Shown here: positions 14,401-26,728 of the stretch, in pieces | How positions within the stretch are numbered: position 1 is the first letter of the stretch | How the letters are laid out: each line of letters starts with the position of its first letter | Origin: Climacteris rufus | Taxonomy: Eukaryota > Chordata > Aves > Passeriformes > Climacteridae | Direction: 5' to 3' | DNA length: 64,000 bases | Assembly (NCBI GenBank): GCA_013398175.1 | Contig: VZRZ01002434.1 | Coordinates: 1,804,019 to 1,868,018, forward strand | Notes under the pieces: generated by a model | Database searches by the model: none | Told to the model about the DNA's origin: nothing | What the model saw: only the letters and a program-made list of their open reading frames with translations | Position numbers and translations under genes: made by a program

Positions 14401-17058
14401 GCCATTTCTTAAGAAATAGCCATCATGATGTTTTAAAAATTGGCAGGAGGCTCTTGAAACTGACTTTCACTGTGGCAAATTTAAAGGAAAACTGGATTGC
14501 TTCAAGACACACTACCCTTTCAATCCTTATTGCAGCCACTTGAGCACTGGACAAACCAGAAAATAAAAAAAAAATGTTTTAAAGTCTTATTTTTAAAAAA
14601 ATAAAATGCTCTAATGCTTGGCCATGGTTTTAGTTGTGTTTGCCTAGTTATCAATCCCTAGGAAATGCCCATATACATGGTTACTCAGTTCTGTATCTCA
14701 GTTATTTATCTTTCTAATTCCTACACTGCACAGGGAAAAGAAAGAGAAGAGGTGCTCTAAGCTTTTTTGGTTCATACAGTTGGTTTCTCCCTTGATACTG
14801 CACAGAGGTAATCTTAATGAAACATTGTGTGAAGCATAGATTAATGTCATTCTATTCATTCACAGAAATGGGCAACGCCATCTGCTCTGACTGAGATGAA
14901 GTGAAACACTGAGAGCAAACCCATATTGCAAGTCTACATTTTATAAGGAGGGAAATGGAAGACATAAAACACAAAAAGGATAATAAACCTGCAATAAACC
15001 AGGACAGTTATGAACTCTGCCTATTATAAATATCCATTAAACTTTTTTTTCCTTGTAGTCCAGCATGGACTCACAAGTACCAGCTTGATGAAGTCTGAGC
15101 ACTTATTGTTACTTTATCAACACATTCTCACAGGGGGAAAATAAAAAAGACGGGGCATGAAACAAAAATAAGTGTTCTATTTTGTACCACACAGTAGACT
15201 CAGGATACTTCTTTTGTTTTAAGGAATTAAAAGATTAAGCAGCATATTTAATGTGTAAGGAAATAACTTATTTGGTTGAGCTCCCTTGAAATATGATAGA
15301 TGGCAATTAGATGAATTCTAGCCTACAGGTTGATACATTTTATTCATTCACTACCAAACTCCAGAGTTGAAAAGATTTGAAAGAATACATTTCGCAAAGC
15401 CAGCACAATCCTATGTGAAGCTAATCTCTACTAACAGCCTAACAATGTTATCCAAATTGCCTAAGGTGAAGAATGAATATAAAGGGAGAATGCACATTAT
15501 GTTTCACTAAAGAGAATAGATGTTAATTTAATTAAATAAAAAGGCTTCACAGTGCTTTCAAAGTAACCACAAATGTAAACACATTTAATCCCTGGGAAAG
15601 TGTCTATTATAGTAGAGGGTAGAGCTCAGCCAGTGAAACTGCAGTGGAAGCCTGACCGAAGCCTTCACATGGAAACAACACTGATCCAAATCCCTCTTTG
15701 CAAAGTTACACTTGTTTTGACACCAGCTTCTGGAATTTACAATGACCACACTCACGTCACTGCCATGAGCATGGCTCAGTGCTGTTGGAATGCTTGATAA
15801 GAGCAGAATCTCTTCTTGGTGACATGGAGCAACACCAACACTTTAAAAGATATTTTTAACTATCCCTCACGTGTCTGAGAGCCAAATATGATCATATATC
15901 TGTAGCACAGTAATGATGGGGGTTTATGTCACAGAGCCAAACTAACACCCACTGGTTCTAGAAATCTGGTAAATGTCCTTCAAGTTGTACTCCAGTTTAG
16001 CTAAAATGATCCAACAATACTTGGGTGCAATGTGCCAGCATAATACATCTAAGCCCCATTAAATATTCAAATCCAGTATGAACAGAAACCATACCTTTGC
16101 TTCCTGAGCCCTCTGTGCAGGGGTTTAAAAAGGATTTGCTGAGACAGACCACCAGAGGAAACAGAAATGTGACTGGGACCATCAGATACAGTTTTTGCTC
16201 AGGTGTTCCTTTTCTCTTCTTCCTCCAAAACATCGTGGGTGTGACCAGCAAGGACCAGAGGTCATTATCTTTATTACTGCCATCTCTAATTTGGTTGGTC
16301 CTACAGATTCTTACAGCTGCAGAAAATAAATATTTCACAAGGTGCCCTGTAGAGTTGCAAAGGGAACACCATGCCTTGCTGACACCCTCCCAGAAGGATT
16401 TAATAGGAGAGAAAGTGCATGTGGACTTGCCTACACACACACACGGGTGTACAGGAGGGAATAATTGTCCTTGTTCCCACTGTCATAGCAGGATATAAGA
16501 CAAAGAGGGTTTTTTTTAGTTAATTCTTTAAGTTAAATCAGTGAAATAATGTGTGCCTATGGAATCTTAGGAAGAAAAACACAGGGTGCGAAATAAAAAT
16601 ATTTCTTTTAAATGTTTGAGAACTAAAATAATAAAACTGGTCAAGTGACAACAATAAAGCTTTTTAAGAATGGAAAAATGTCCCTTAAGACTTAACTACA
16701 GTTATTAGTAATGACTATATAGAAATTTCTAGGGCTTTTTGGAATGCAAACAATGAAAGGCAGTTGCAGATGACCTTCAGCACTTTCTCTCACACATATT
16801 TTACACACATTTTACTGATGTCCCTTTACTATTAAAGTAAAAAATTTTCAAAATTAATGCAAACCTTATCTGGTGGACAGCAAAATGCCATTACTAATTT
16901 CTGTCCTGTATCAACTACAGTGGGCATGTTGTGCAAAAGGACATCAAAGGGTGGTGGACAGCTCCCTTCCCACCCTCAGCAACTCTGCTCCTGGTTATCC
17001 AACAAGTCATGGGGCTGTCAAATAGACATCCTTTCTAAGGCCTTTACTTTCTAATTGA
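11401..17058. other. Intergenic DNA, no gene recognised
   Basis: AT-rich single-copy DNA. It contains an A-rich simple stretch at 12,957-13,037 and many short open frames without recognisable domains. The longest, near 16,000-16,500 on both strands (about 130-147 codons), has no known homology that I can recognise, and overlapping antisense frames of that size occur by chance. I see nothing functional that I can support. Confidence 0.55.
12957..13037. repeat. A-rich simple repeat
   Basis: About 80 bases are almost entirely adenine with interspersed C and G, including an unbroken A run of more than 20. It could be an expanded poly(A) microsatellite or the tail of a degraded retroposed sequence, but no recognisable retroposon body lies on either side. 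Confidence 0.8.
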
Positions 17059-17525
17059 ATAGAAAAGGGTTGGAAAGGACCCTTAAAATCATGAGAGTCC
17101 AACCAGGATCCAGATCATGGATGAAGATACTAAACAGGACTGGCCCCAGTACTGAGCCATGGGAACACCACCAGTGAGTGGCCACCAGCTGGATCCAACC
17201 CCATTTCCCACTCTCTGAGCCTGACCATCCAGCCAGTTTTTCACCCAGTGAGTGTACACCCATCACAGCCATGAGTGGCCAATTCTCCAGGAGAATTTTG
17301 TGGGACATAGTGTCAAAGGCTTTACTAAAGTGCAGGCAAACAACATCCACAGCTTTCCCTTATCCACTCAATGGGTCATTTTGTCACAAAATGGGATCAG
17401 GCCAAGCAGGACATGCCTTCTTCAAACCCATGCTGGCTGGGGCTGATCCCCTTACTGTCCTGTGTGTATTGTCTGATGGCACTCAAGGTGGTCTGCTCCA
17501 TAATGTGGTGTTTTGGACTCTCTCA
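17059..17525 (-). mobile_element. CR1 LINE fragment: reverse transcriptase piece fused to 3' tail
   Basis: On the minus strand a peptide reads FSKAFDTMSHKILLE and later GSVLGPVLFSIFIHDLD. These are the diagnostic blocks around motifs A and B of the CR1 reverse transcriptase. The catalytic aspartate of motif A (normally DFSKAFDT) is His here, so this copy is inactive. Directly after the IHDLD block the sequence jumps to the CR1 3' UTR signature (on the + strand 'gggttggaaaggacc'). The FADD-type motif C and the rest of ORF2 are missing, meaning an internal deletion. The + strand from about 17,350 to 17,525 continues into upstream RT sequence. It is one of several dead CR1 copies in the window. 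Confidence 0.88.
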
Positions 17526-17924
17526 TAAGTTGGATTACAGGTGCTTAGGCACTTTTTCAACACTAGAGACAAACAGCGATGAAAAGTGAGAAGTGACCCT
17601 TTTCCAGCATCCTGAATTTTGTATTTGATCATGCTCTGAACTAAGTGTAACACAGCTGCTCCACCCTTCCCCTGAGACAGGGAGTTAAATGCTTCCTTTG
17701 GTCAAGTTTGCCAATATGCCCATATAAATCAGAGAGGGTGCCATCACCTTGGGAATGTATTCACTGTCCTTTTCCTTTGAATTCTGACATTTTGGGCTCT
17801 GCAGTAAATGCAGTGAAGCATCATTAGTGGAAGGAGAGACTGGGCACTGTTTCCTGAGGACTTGAGAGTCCTGAACTGGTCTGAAGTCATGTTGAACTTA
17901 AAAAAAAATCTGTGAAAAGAGAAA

Positions 17925-18140
17925 TTAAAAGGGGTTAAAAAAAGGAAAATAATAAATTATAAAAAGAGGAGGAAGTGAGGGCAAGAGAGAATAGTGAGGA
18001 AAGGGACAAAGGGTGAGAAAAGAGGGAAAAAGGAAAAGGGAAGAAGAGGGGGAAGCAAGACAGAGAGAAAAGGAAGAAAAGTGAAAGGGGAAATAAAGGG
18101 AGAGGAGGGAAAAGGACTAAGGAAGAAAAACTGGGGAAGT
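17925..18140. repeat. Long polypurine tract
   Basis: For about 200 bases the + strand is nearly all A and G, with only scattered pyrimidines, in irregular GGGAAA/GGAAGA blocks and no fixed repeat unit. The complementary frame therefore reads Ser/Pro/Phe/Leu-rich, which is compositional and not a gene. Such homopurine-homopyrimidine runs can adopt triplex or other non-B structures. Confidence 0.8.
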
Positions 18141-21100
18141 GAATATGTAACCAAAATTCTGGTCAAGATAATATGAATCTGTACAGCTTCAGGTCTCACC
18201 TGTTTTAATATTTTGTTTATCTATTTGTAATTCCTGACTGCTCTTTCATGTACTGTACCAGTCTCTTATCCTTTTAAAATGAGCACATTCATTGCATTGT
18301 CTAGGAGTCAAAATTAAACACAAAGTCCTTATCAGTCACCAAGGAAGGGGATTTTTCCTGCTGCAAATACAAGATACCATTTTGATAGCAGAGCTTCTGC
18401 TGTATGACCTCACAGAGAATTTAGAATCCTTCTGATTAGCCCAGTAAAACTAATTGCAAGGGAGGAAATCTCAGGATTTTTATTTACATAGCATAATGCT
18501 ATATAAATTTAAAATAAATAAAAATATATTTTTATTGCTAAACTCAGGAATTTTACCTGAAGATTATTTTTGGGCCTTAAGTGTTGCATAAGCCCCATTC
18601 TGACTTCTAGCACAAATATTAATGCCTTTCTCACTGCTGGCAATTCAATTCACTGCAATTTAAATATATTGTTTATAAAATGGTTTCCTTCATACATTTG
18701 TCTTCATATATACAGGCAAATGCACACACATTTATAGCTTTAGCAAATGCCAAGCATTAAAGGAAATATTCATTGATTAATTCTAATGTGTGACCACAAA
18801 GCAGAGTTTCAAGAGCAATTAGTTGATGCAAAGATCAAGACTTGAGAAGACAAAAACATAGTTCAGAAAAGGTGTGGCAAAAATTCTCCCAGACTTACAT
18901 GTAGGTGGACCATGGCCAGAGGCACCCCATTTCCACCTCCTCCTCCTTCTTCAAAAAAAAAAAAAGCTCAAAAAAAATCTCAAAACCACAAAACCTCTTC
19001 TGAAATAAATAAATACCTTAACAGAAACTAAGACTCAGCATGTATTCATTAGCATGGTTTAACAAGACTATCATGTGCTGCTTTTCTTTTCCTGTTAATA
19101 AAGTTTGATAGATTTTATTTAAATTGTATAAATGTTAAAAGATGTTATAATTGGCATTTCAAGAGGATTCTTCACAAATTAACCATATAAAGACATGAGA
19201 TGAGGGGAAGGAGGCAGGGAAGTGAGAACTGCACAACTGAATCCAGGATTTACTTTCTCTGACTCCTACTAATTTTCTTTTGTTCAAAGTGTGAGGAACA
19301 ATGATCACACCAAAAATAAAGGAAACTAGCAACTGCCATGTACTTCTGTGATGAAACAGTCATAGCAGCATTCACTGGAATCCTACAATTCCACATTGTA
19401 TTGAGGAGGTGTAAAATAATAGTGCAGACCTGGCATAATTATGACAATTGTTACTTCAGTCAAGTATTAATTCTGAGGCTTCTCATAAGGCTTTTTTCTT
19501 AACAGTGAGTAATGTCCCAGACCATACAACTCCTCTGTCTCCATCACCTCTTTAGATCAAAATTGCTGTTAGGACACAGTTTATATTTAGCAATAATAAT
19601 GTATATAGTCACAGGAATCCATGAATGAACATGGGCAGGCAGAGCTTTCCCCTACAATCATGCTTGCCTGGGCAAAGATCCGTAATGTAATAGAGCTACG
19701 TGAAATTTTTGTGCTACGTGTTGCTTGAAAGTTTTTCTTTTTTTTCATCATAGAAAAGATGGCATGTGTAGATAGATATTTTTCAAACATGTCCTCATTA
19801 AGACACCAGGAGCTAGTTGGAAATGGTTTCTCTCCCCTTACTCACCATCTGTTATCACAGTGTTTCACCTAAACCCCAGAAGACTGAGAGGTAGTGCTGG
19901 AAAATTCCCCTCTGCTTAAAGGTGTAGATTTCACCTTCTGCCAAATAAAATTTTAAAAATTATACTTTTTTAAAAAGCAGCTTCACCTTGTACATCTGGA
20001 TTGAGGATCTTGGCAGATACTTCATCGGGGTGCACAATACCAGTAGCCTGCCATTACATTGACAACAGCTGGAATTACAGACCCTAATTTGGTGTAATAA
20101 TGTAATACGATAAAGGCAAATGTGTGTTTGGGTTTGGTTACAGCCCTTCAGCTTTCACAACATCTGCCCCCACCCATACAGGCCCAGTTTCATCTTACAA
20201 AAGTGGGGATAAGCCCTATTACCTTTATCCTTGTCTCAGCAGACATTTGCACAACTTACATTTCCAGATTATGTTCTGGCACTGTCCTTTTAGATGAAGT
20301 CCTGTCCCCTTCAAGGCTTAACTGCAACTTTAACAACTTGATTTTCAGTTCTCAGACAGTTCCCCTTCTGGTCCTTGGCATCACTGCTCCTTTGTGTCCC
20401 AAAGTCCTTTCGCTGTCCCCCTCGGCCTCCAGCACCAACCCACAGTAAGAGCAGAGAGCACAGTCCTGCAGCACGGGGACCATGTTTAACATGGCACAGC
20501 AAACCCTTCTGATCTCACCAGCAGTTTCTTAACAAGGGGCCCTTTAGCACTCAGAAAACATGCCCAAACATTAAAAGCAAACAAACAAACATCTTCCTCG
20601 ACATTTTAATAGCTCACTTAGTGGTGGTGACAGATGTCAGATTGACACTGCTGGAGAAGACAGCATTCAGTGCTGCATGCACAGGTTCTGCTTAGGCACT
20701 GATAGTCCTTTTTGCCTCCTGTGCCACCCCCAGACCTCCCCTCATGAATGCAACACGGTGCTGAAGCCATCACCTGGAGAGACCACCTTGAAGGACAGTG
20801 TAATCCCCATGCCAAATTAATGCTTAGGTTCCTGGCTGACACTGCCAAGAGAGGTGCCAGTCTTGATGGTCTTTTTAATGTAGATACCTGCCACCCACTG
20901 AGAGCCAGACTGAGAGACCATCGATTCATAAATTTATTCTATTTATTTTATGACATCACGTCAATTAAACTTCTATTCCAAAACCTCGGGTTGTAGCTGA
21001 AAATACCTCCAGGCAATACCTTCACATTTAAATTAAAAAAATATCTCACTTCATCTGGCTTCTTCTGTTCCTCCTTCCCCCTCATTGTGGCTCGGAAATG

Positions 21101-22829
21101 ACATACAACAGATGAAGGAGTATGGAAACAAACTTAAAATCACCATTTTAGACATTATCCCAGCAGGTGTGCATATTTTTCTTGGAATTTATGAGAAGAA
21201 GTAAATATTGCTAACTCAGCTCTGCCCATCTTGCCACAAATTGTGGCCAGTTTATAAACACCATCCCATTGCCACTGGTGGCAGTGGACACAGCTATCAG
21301 AACCCACTGTGGGACACTACACAGCTAACCCTTCCTAGTATTGCCTCCCATTAATGCTTTAAAATTGTCATAAAATATTTTTTCTTATTTTCTCTGTTTG
21401 AATTAGCCATCAGCTGAGCAAATCTCATGGTAAAGTAAAGGTTTGGGCCCCTTTCTGCTCAGAAGAGAATCACTTGGCCTAAATAAGCAGCCTGTCACTG
21501 CTGAATTTCATTACTCATTTCCTGTCATTAAATTAGATGAGATTAATAAATAGAAACTGAAAGACAGCTGGCCAATTTCAGCTCTCCTGTGAAACTCATC
21601 CTCAAACAAAACTGTGAAGGCAGCCCAGTCATCCACTGTATGTGCTGTGCATTGTTTCTTGTGCCTTGTAGAGTACAGGGGGATTGATTTTCCTAATCTC
21701 TTTTCTTAACCCCATTTGTCCCAGATGGGCATCCCAGCATGACAGAAAGCACTGCTAGGCACCAGACAGGTTTTGAAGTAAAAGAGAAGAGAATCCAGTT
21801 CCACAGCAGAAGTGAGACTAATTAATGACATTTCAATGAGACATGATAGTCACTCTGTCCTAATGAGGGCAGAGAGGAGAAAACATTTACAAAGAGAAGC
21901 ACTAAGCACCTACACAGTCTTTGAGGCTGTTTTCTCTACAAGGCGATCCTATTCCCCATGCCCCACTAATGCCCATTCTTCTGAGGTGCTGACCTGAGAC
22001 TGCTCCACACCCCTGTCTCCTCACTTTCCTCTGTGAGATTTGAACCATTTGTTTGAACAAAGTGTGTGAGAAAAACTGAAAAAGAAATTAAAATCAGGCT
22101 ATAGTTGACACTTTGCGCTGAATCTGATCCTGTAGTGCCTGGGCATGGTGAGGCAGACGAGACTGTTAGTGTAGTGGGAGTTGGCACCAGCCCCTCTGTG
22201 GAAGTTGCCTAATGCTTTCCGTCCTAAGATTATTTCAATCAATTTTGGAATCACATTAACACCTCTATTGTTTGTCTTTGAAATCTGGCAGAAGTGGGGA
22301 TTGCCCAAGGGCCAGTGTCATGCCTTTTGCTGGTACTGTTAATAAATTCATATTTGGACAAGTAGCAGAGGTGTTGAAAATCATCATTTTTTCACTATAT
22401 TTTCCAGAACCCAGAGTTATTTTGGCAACTAGCAAACACCTCCAGAGATTTGATGTGTTTGCCTTCACGCTGCACCCTGAACATCTCCATGAATGGCCAT
22501 GTCTTGGGCTGGTAGAGACAGGATGTCTCTGCCAGCCCACCGAGGGGACTCAGCGTAGTAGGAACAGGATTACAACAGCCACTGTGGGGCCATGGAATGG
22601 TGGCAGGAAACAAGGGAGGAAGAACAAGTCATTGAGATATCTGCAGTGTGGGAGATGTTGACAAAGAAAAGAGAACTAAATGAGAGGAAGAGGGAGGGTT
22701 ATGGGCAAATACATAATGATTACATCACTTAAAAGTAGAATTAACTCTAAGAAATAGAACTCGCTGAATATCTCCCTCAAATGTCCGATTCACACAAGGA
22801 ATGACTTTTTTTAATGAATTGAATAACCT

Positions 22830-23090
22830 CTTTCTGCCTGATGACACTTAGCTGGAAATTGCTTGCCTTGTTATGCCTGCAGGTCAAATGTTATCAATGG
22901 AAAATGATAAATTACTGTTTGAGTAGAGCTTTTTTGTTACATTTATTAATTAAATGCCTGTAACTAATGTGAAATTACATACCTATAACTAATGACAGAA
23001 GGCTGCTGGTTTAATTTCCGTTGTAAGGCTTACAAAGTTAGAGAAACAATGAAATCACAATTGCTTCCTGTACACCTGTGTATTGTGAGA
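22830..23090. promoter_or_regulatory. Candidate distal enhancer block (AT-rich, homeodomain-type motifs)
   Basis: This non-repetitive AT-rich block carries clustered TTAATTAAAT and CTAATG-type motifs ('ttattaattaaatgcctg', 'cctataactaatgacag') plus a TAATGACAGG stretch. It has no open frame and no mobile-element signature. The density of homeodomain-like cores resembles vertebrate developmental enhancers. There is no direct evidence of conservation in this single sequence, so the call is inference. Confidence 0.25.
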
Positions 23091-23230
23091 CCTTAATGAC
23101 AGGACCACACTCCTATTTTGTCACAGGAACCCTGTGTTGGTCTGGAAAACAAGGTAGCTCCTGGTCCCCCTGAAGACATGACAACTTGAACTGAATATGC
23201 CAAACTTATCTGGACCTAATACAGCAAATG

Positions 23231-23620
23231 TTGAAAAGGAAAAAAAGAAAAAAGAAAAAAGAAAAAAGAAAAAAAGGGAAGGGAAGGGAAGGGAAGGGAA
23301 NNNNNNNNNNNNNNNNNNNNNNNNNNNNNNNNNNNNNNNNNNNNNNNNNNNNNNNNNNNNNNNNNNNNNNNNNNNNNNNNNNNNNNNNNNNNNNNNNNNN
23401 NNNNNNNNNNNNNNNNNNNNNNNNNNNNNNNNNNNNNNNNNNNNNNNNNNNNNNNNNNNNNNNNNNNNNNNNNNNNNNNNNNNNNNNNNNNNNNNNNNNN
23501 NNNNNNNNNNNNNNNNNNNNNNNNNNNNNNNNNNNNNNNNNNNNNNNNNNNNNNNNNNNNNNNNNNNNNAGGGAAGGGAAGGGAAGGGAAGGGAAGGGAA
23601 GGGAAGGGAAGGGAAGGGAA
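23231..23620. repeat. GGGAA pentanucleotide microsatellite spanning an assembly gap
   Basis: An AAAAAGAAAAA lead-in becomes perfect GGGAA repeats up to 23,300, then 269 undetermined bases, then ten more perfect GGGAA units ending at 23,620. The repeat on both sides is the same unit in the same phase, so the gap is very probably filled by more of it. The true length is unknown. Peptides predicted across it are artefacts. Confidence 0.95.
23301..23569. other. Assembly gap (269 N)
   Basis: A run of undetermined bases lies inside the GGGAA microsatellite. It is a sequencing or assembly failure in a purine repeat; the number of N may or may not reflect the real distance. Confidence 0.99.
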
Positions 23621-26164
23621 GTACTTTTGAGTACTGACATGCAGTTTCGAAAGGTTTTCAATGCCATCCCATTTTAACCATCAATAAAGTTATAGTATCT
23701 AGAGGGTATATAGAGCCATCAAAGCTAAAGGAAGTAATTTCTTAGGCTTTAAAGCAAACTCAGGTTGTGATCTCCAAGTTATATTTTAGGTCTTTACAGT
23801 ATTCTGAGAGGTCCCAGAAGGAAGGTAGAAAAGAAGGAGGAAGGTAGAAAAGAAGGTGGAAGAAGGAGGAAAAATAATTGTAAGGCGTAGCTGTTCCTAC
23901 AGAATAAATTATTCTTCAAGAATAGAATATATGATGTAATTCTTATAGAATTGTGTACAACAAAATCCAAAAGAAACCCACACAAAATTTGCTAAAACAT
24001 GCGTTTATCCCAGTTTCACAACCTAACAAAACAGTAATTTTTATGATTTTAAATTAATAATTTCCTACTTTCCATTTAGCAGTTAGAGCATAGTGGGAGA
24101 ACTGAATCAGTTATGACATGGAAATTATGCTTAAATAAATATATTTAACTTTAGGGAAAAGGCTTGTTCATGTCTGCATTAAAAGTAGAATGATTAATAC
24201 TTTAGCTATTGTTTTATTACCTAAAGGGCATCAACTGCTATTTTCCCATTAAACACTAACACTGAATCAGCGTGTGGTTGCATGAGGTGTTCCTTTTGGG
24301 ATGTGTAAAGGAAAAGGGAGCTACTGCAACTGCAGCTCAGCTCTTAAGTCAGAGCAACTGGAAGGAGGCACGTAGGCAGGACCTGATGATGCTGGTAAAA
24401 AATTTCCTTTTTTCCTGTCAGTCTTTTTTCCCATTGAATGTTCAGCTTGTTTTTGAGATTTTATTATTTAATCCTGCATTATAGTCACACCTGTTAATCT
24501 TCTCGCTCACCAGTACTGTTCCCTGCTAGGTGTGTGGTACCCTGGGAGAAACCAGGAAAACCTCACAATGGACTCTTTCTAGGTGCAGACATGCAGTTTA
24601 CACAAGTCCAGTTTAGCATTTCAGATCATAAAAGCTAAAGTTCACTTCAAGTAGATTGACTCAGAGAAAGGACTGTCAGCTCCCTCCAGTACACATTGGT
24701 TGCTGTGGTAAATGTTTCCCTACCACAAGATGCAGTCCCAGACATGAGGTTTCATAACCCTTTGCCAACCCTTTCTCACTAACCAGATCAGCCCTGAGCG
24801 CTTTCCTTCTCTACACATTTCTAATCTTGGATTTTCAGTTGCTTAAAACTTTCCCAAACCAATCCACTTTGGGAAGAAACACCCTGTGCCCACTTTCTAC
24901 CACGAGAGAACTTCTTCCTTAGCTTGGTTTCATTCTGAGAAAATCTTATTTAAGTATTTCTGCACTTTCAACTCACATGCCACTCAAGGAAGGTCTTGCA
25001 CTCACAGAGCTAAAAATCACAACCAAAGCCATGTGAGTACACATAAAGGTTCCTGAGTCTCCTACTGACATGAATAATGCTATCAAATAATGGCATTATA
25101 GCTAAAATTTTAGCTACAGATTACAAAGGACATCTCAAGTAGGTGGTGTAGCTGATATTCACCTTAATGAGACAGAAGCTGGGTATAAGATCTATAGATC
25201 TATCTATCTATCTATCTATCTAATGTATATGTCAAATATGAACGTGTGTACATGTGTATGAATACTATACACATTTCAAATACATATTAAACATTTTTTA
25301 AAAATTACATATAAAGCACAACCCATCTAGGCCCATGTACACATAAAAAACCACATTTTTTCTATGTATTAGTCCCATACATTCAGGGGATTAGGGATGA
25401 GCAACCTGAAGCATAACATTCCATTCCATGCCCAGATCTCTCTGTGATAAGTGGCCTTCTCAAGAAAGCTGAGCTTTTCCCCAGCAAGAGACAGCTTAAA
25501 ATGCTGAATACGGCTTTTTTCCCCCTCTAGCCAGACCACAAAACCCTTTCTCAAGAAATGACCTCATATCTTATTAACCCAAGCACAAAGTGAATGAGCT
25601 CTCACACACACACACACTAGCACACATATAGACATGCAACCACACAGCCAAGCAAAAGCTAAAAGACAGACTTTTAAAAACAGAACTTCCAATGAAAGGT
25701 AAATAAACACTGATTTTGGAATCTAAGTTCCTATCTAAAGGTAATGCCTGACGATAGTTCTTCTAGAGCTTTGCAAACTACATGAAGAACTTGTAGACTT
25801 ATTTTATGCTTTTCCCTTTTATTTTCCTTCACTTATTTGATTCAAACAGGCAAATATGCAGAAAAATCCATGTTTGTCTTCTCTTTGAATGGCTTAGAGG
25901 GGAAAAGCAATTTGATGTTTTCTTTATAAATATTCCCATGGGACAGAATACACAGAAACCACTCAGGACAAGAAGCACTAAAGCTACAAAACTAAGGCAC
26001 ACAAAACCTACAGAACAGCAGCAACTAGCTGGACATTGCCATGGAAATGAAATCCTATAAAAGTGTGAGGAAAAGCAAACTTTCTGCATATTCTTGCATG
26101 GTGCATTTGCACTCTTGTGAATAATATCCTAATTCCAATTGTCCTTTGTTAATAATGATACAGT
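23621..26164. other. Intergenic DNA, no gene recognised
   Basis: AT-rich unique DNA. It holds an imperfect purine-rich GAAGGTAGAAAAGAAGGAGG duplication (about 23,815-23,872), a short ATCT microsatellite and a short CA run near 25,602-25,616. There is no coding exon, CpG-rich segment or RNA gene that I can support. Confidence 0.55.
25198..25222. repeat. (ATCT)n tetranucleotide microsatellite
   Basis: About six perfect ATCT units are followed by AT-rich flank. It is a short, potentially polymorphic microsatellite with no gene nearby. Confidence 0.9.
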
Positions 26165-26728
26165 AGAAGTGGAAAAGATTCAGAGCATAATGATTCTGAC
26201 AAAAACAACTCAAATTAAAGAAACACTTGCACAAGAAGAGAAAGGAAATGGACTACAACTTCCCTGCTGGAAGAAGAGATGACAGAAGAGAAATAAAATA
26301 GAGTCTACAAAATTCTGAATGGCAAAGAGAAGAGGAGCAGAAAATGCCTAGTCCCTATTTCTCATGCCATAAAAATGAGTGAGAATTCCGTTCCCTCTAT
26401 ATGAAAAACAAACAAAAGGAAGCACTTTTTTACAGAACATAATAATTAAACTGTGGAAGTCACCACAGGATGTTGTGGAGGCCAGCACTACAACCAAGCT
26501 CAGAAAAGGTTTGAGAAAAACTCAGGAAGAGTAAGTTTATTGGTGGTACAAAGCATCCAGCAGTCACTCTCTAAGTCAGTGATTATTGAGAGACAGGAGA
26601 ATTTAATTGGAGATGATTCACTTTATACAAACCTCTGTGTCTGCTGCTGGGCCCTACCACAGGCAGTCCAATGGGTTAGCTGCACCTTGGTGCTGCACCT
26701 CAATTCTAATTTAATATGGTGATTCTTA
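26165..26728 (+). mobile_element. Ancient CR1 LINE 3' end, sense orientation
   Basis: The stretch follows the order of the 3' end of an ancient amniote-type CR1: 'ggaaaagattcagagca', then 'gagtctacaaaattctgaat', 'aaacaaacaaaaggaagcac', 'cacaggatgttgtggaggcc', and finally a 'ggtgctgcacctcaa' to 'atatggtgattctta' end corresponding to the terminal CR1 segment. It is heavily substituted and has no intact frame. The orientation is opposite to the copies at 10,990 and 17,059. The calls rest on remembered consensus; the left boundary is approximate. Confidence 0.72.

Larger units (their letters stand above)
17526..23230. other. Intergenic DNA, no gene recognised
   Basis: Mostly AT-rich unique DNA. 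It includes a 200-base polypurine tract (17,925-18,140) and an AT-rich block near 22,800-23,100 that looks like candidate conserved noncoding DNA. Open frames of 90-130 codons (for example 20,122-20,448 and 22,272-22,661) overlap frames on the opposite strand and match nothing I recognise. No RNA genes or promoters are visible. Confidence 0.55.

Noticed and set aside
15750..15765. TCACGTCAC as a CRE or E-box cluster
   Set aside because: Single partial match in unique DNA far from the promoter; expected by chance.
16097..16498. 133-codon frame overlapping a 147-codon antisense frame
   Set aside because: Mutual overlap on opposite strands and absence of any known motif make chance the best explanation.
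23197..23677. Lys/Glu/Gly-rich and Leu/Pro/Phe-rich frames across the first gap
   Set aside because: They are translations of the GGGAA microsatellite and of undetermined bases.
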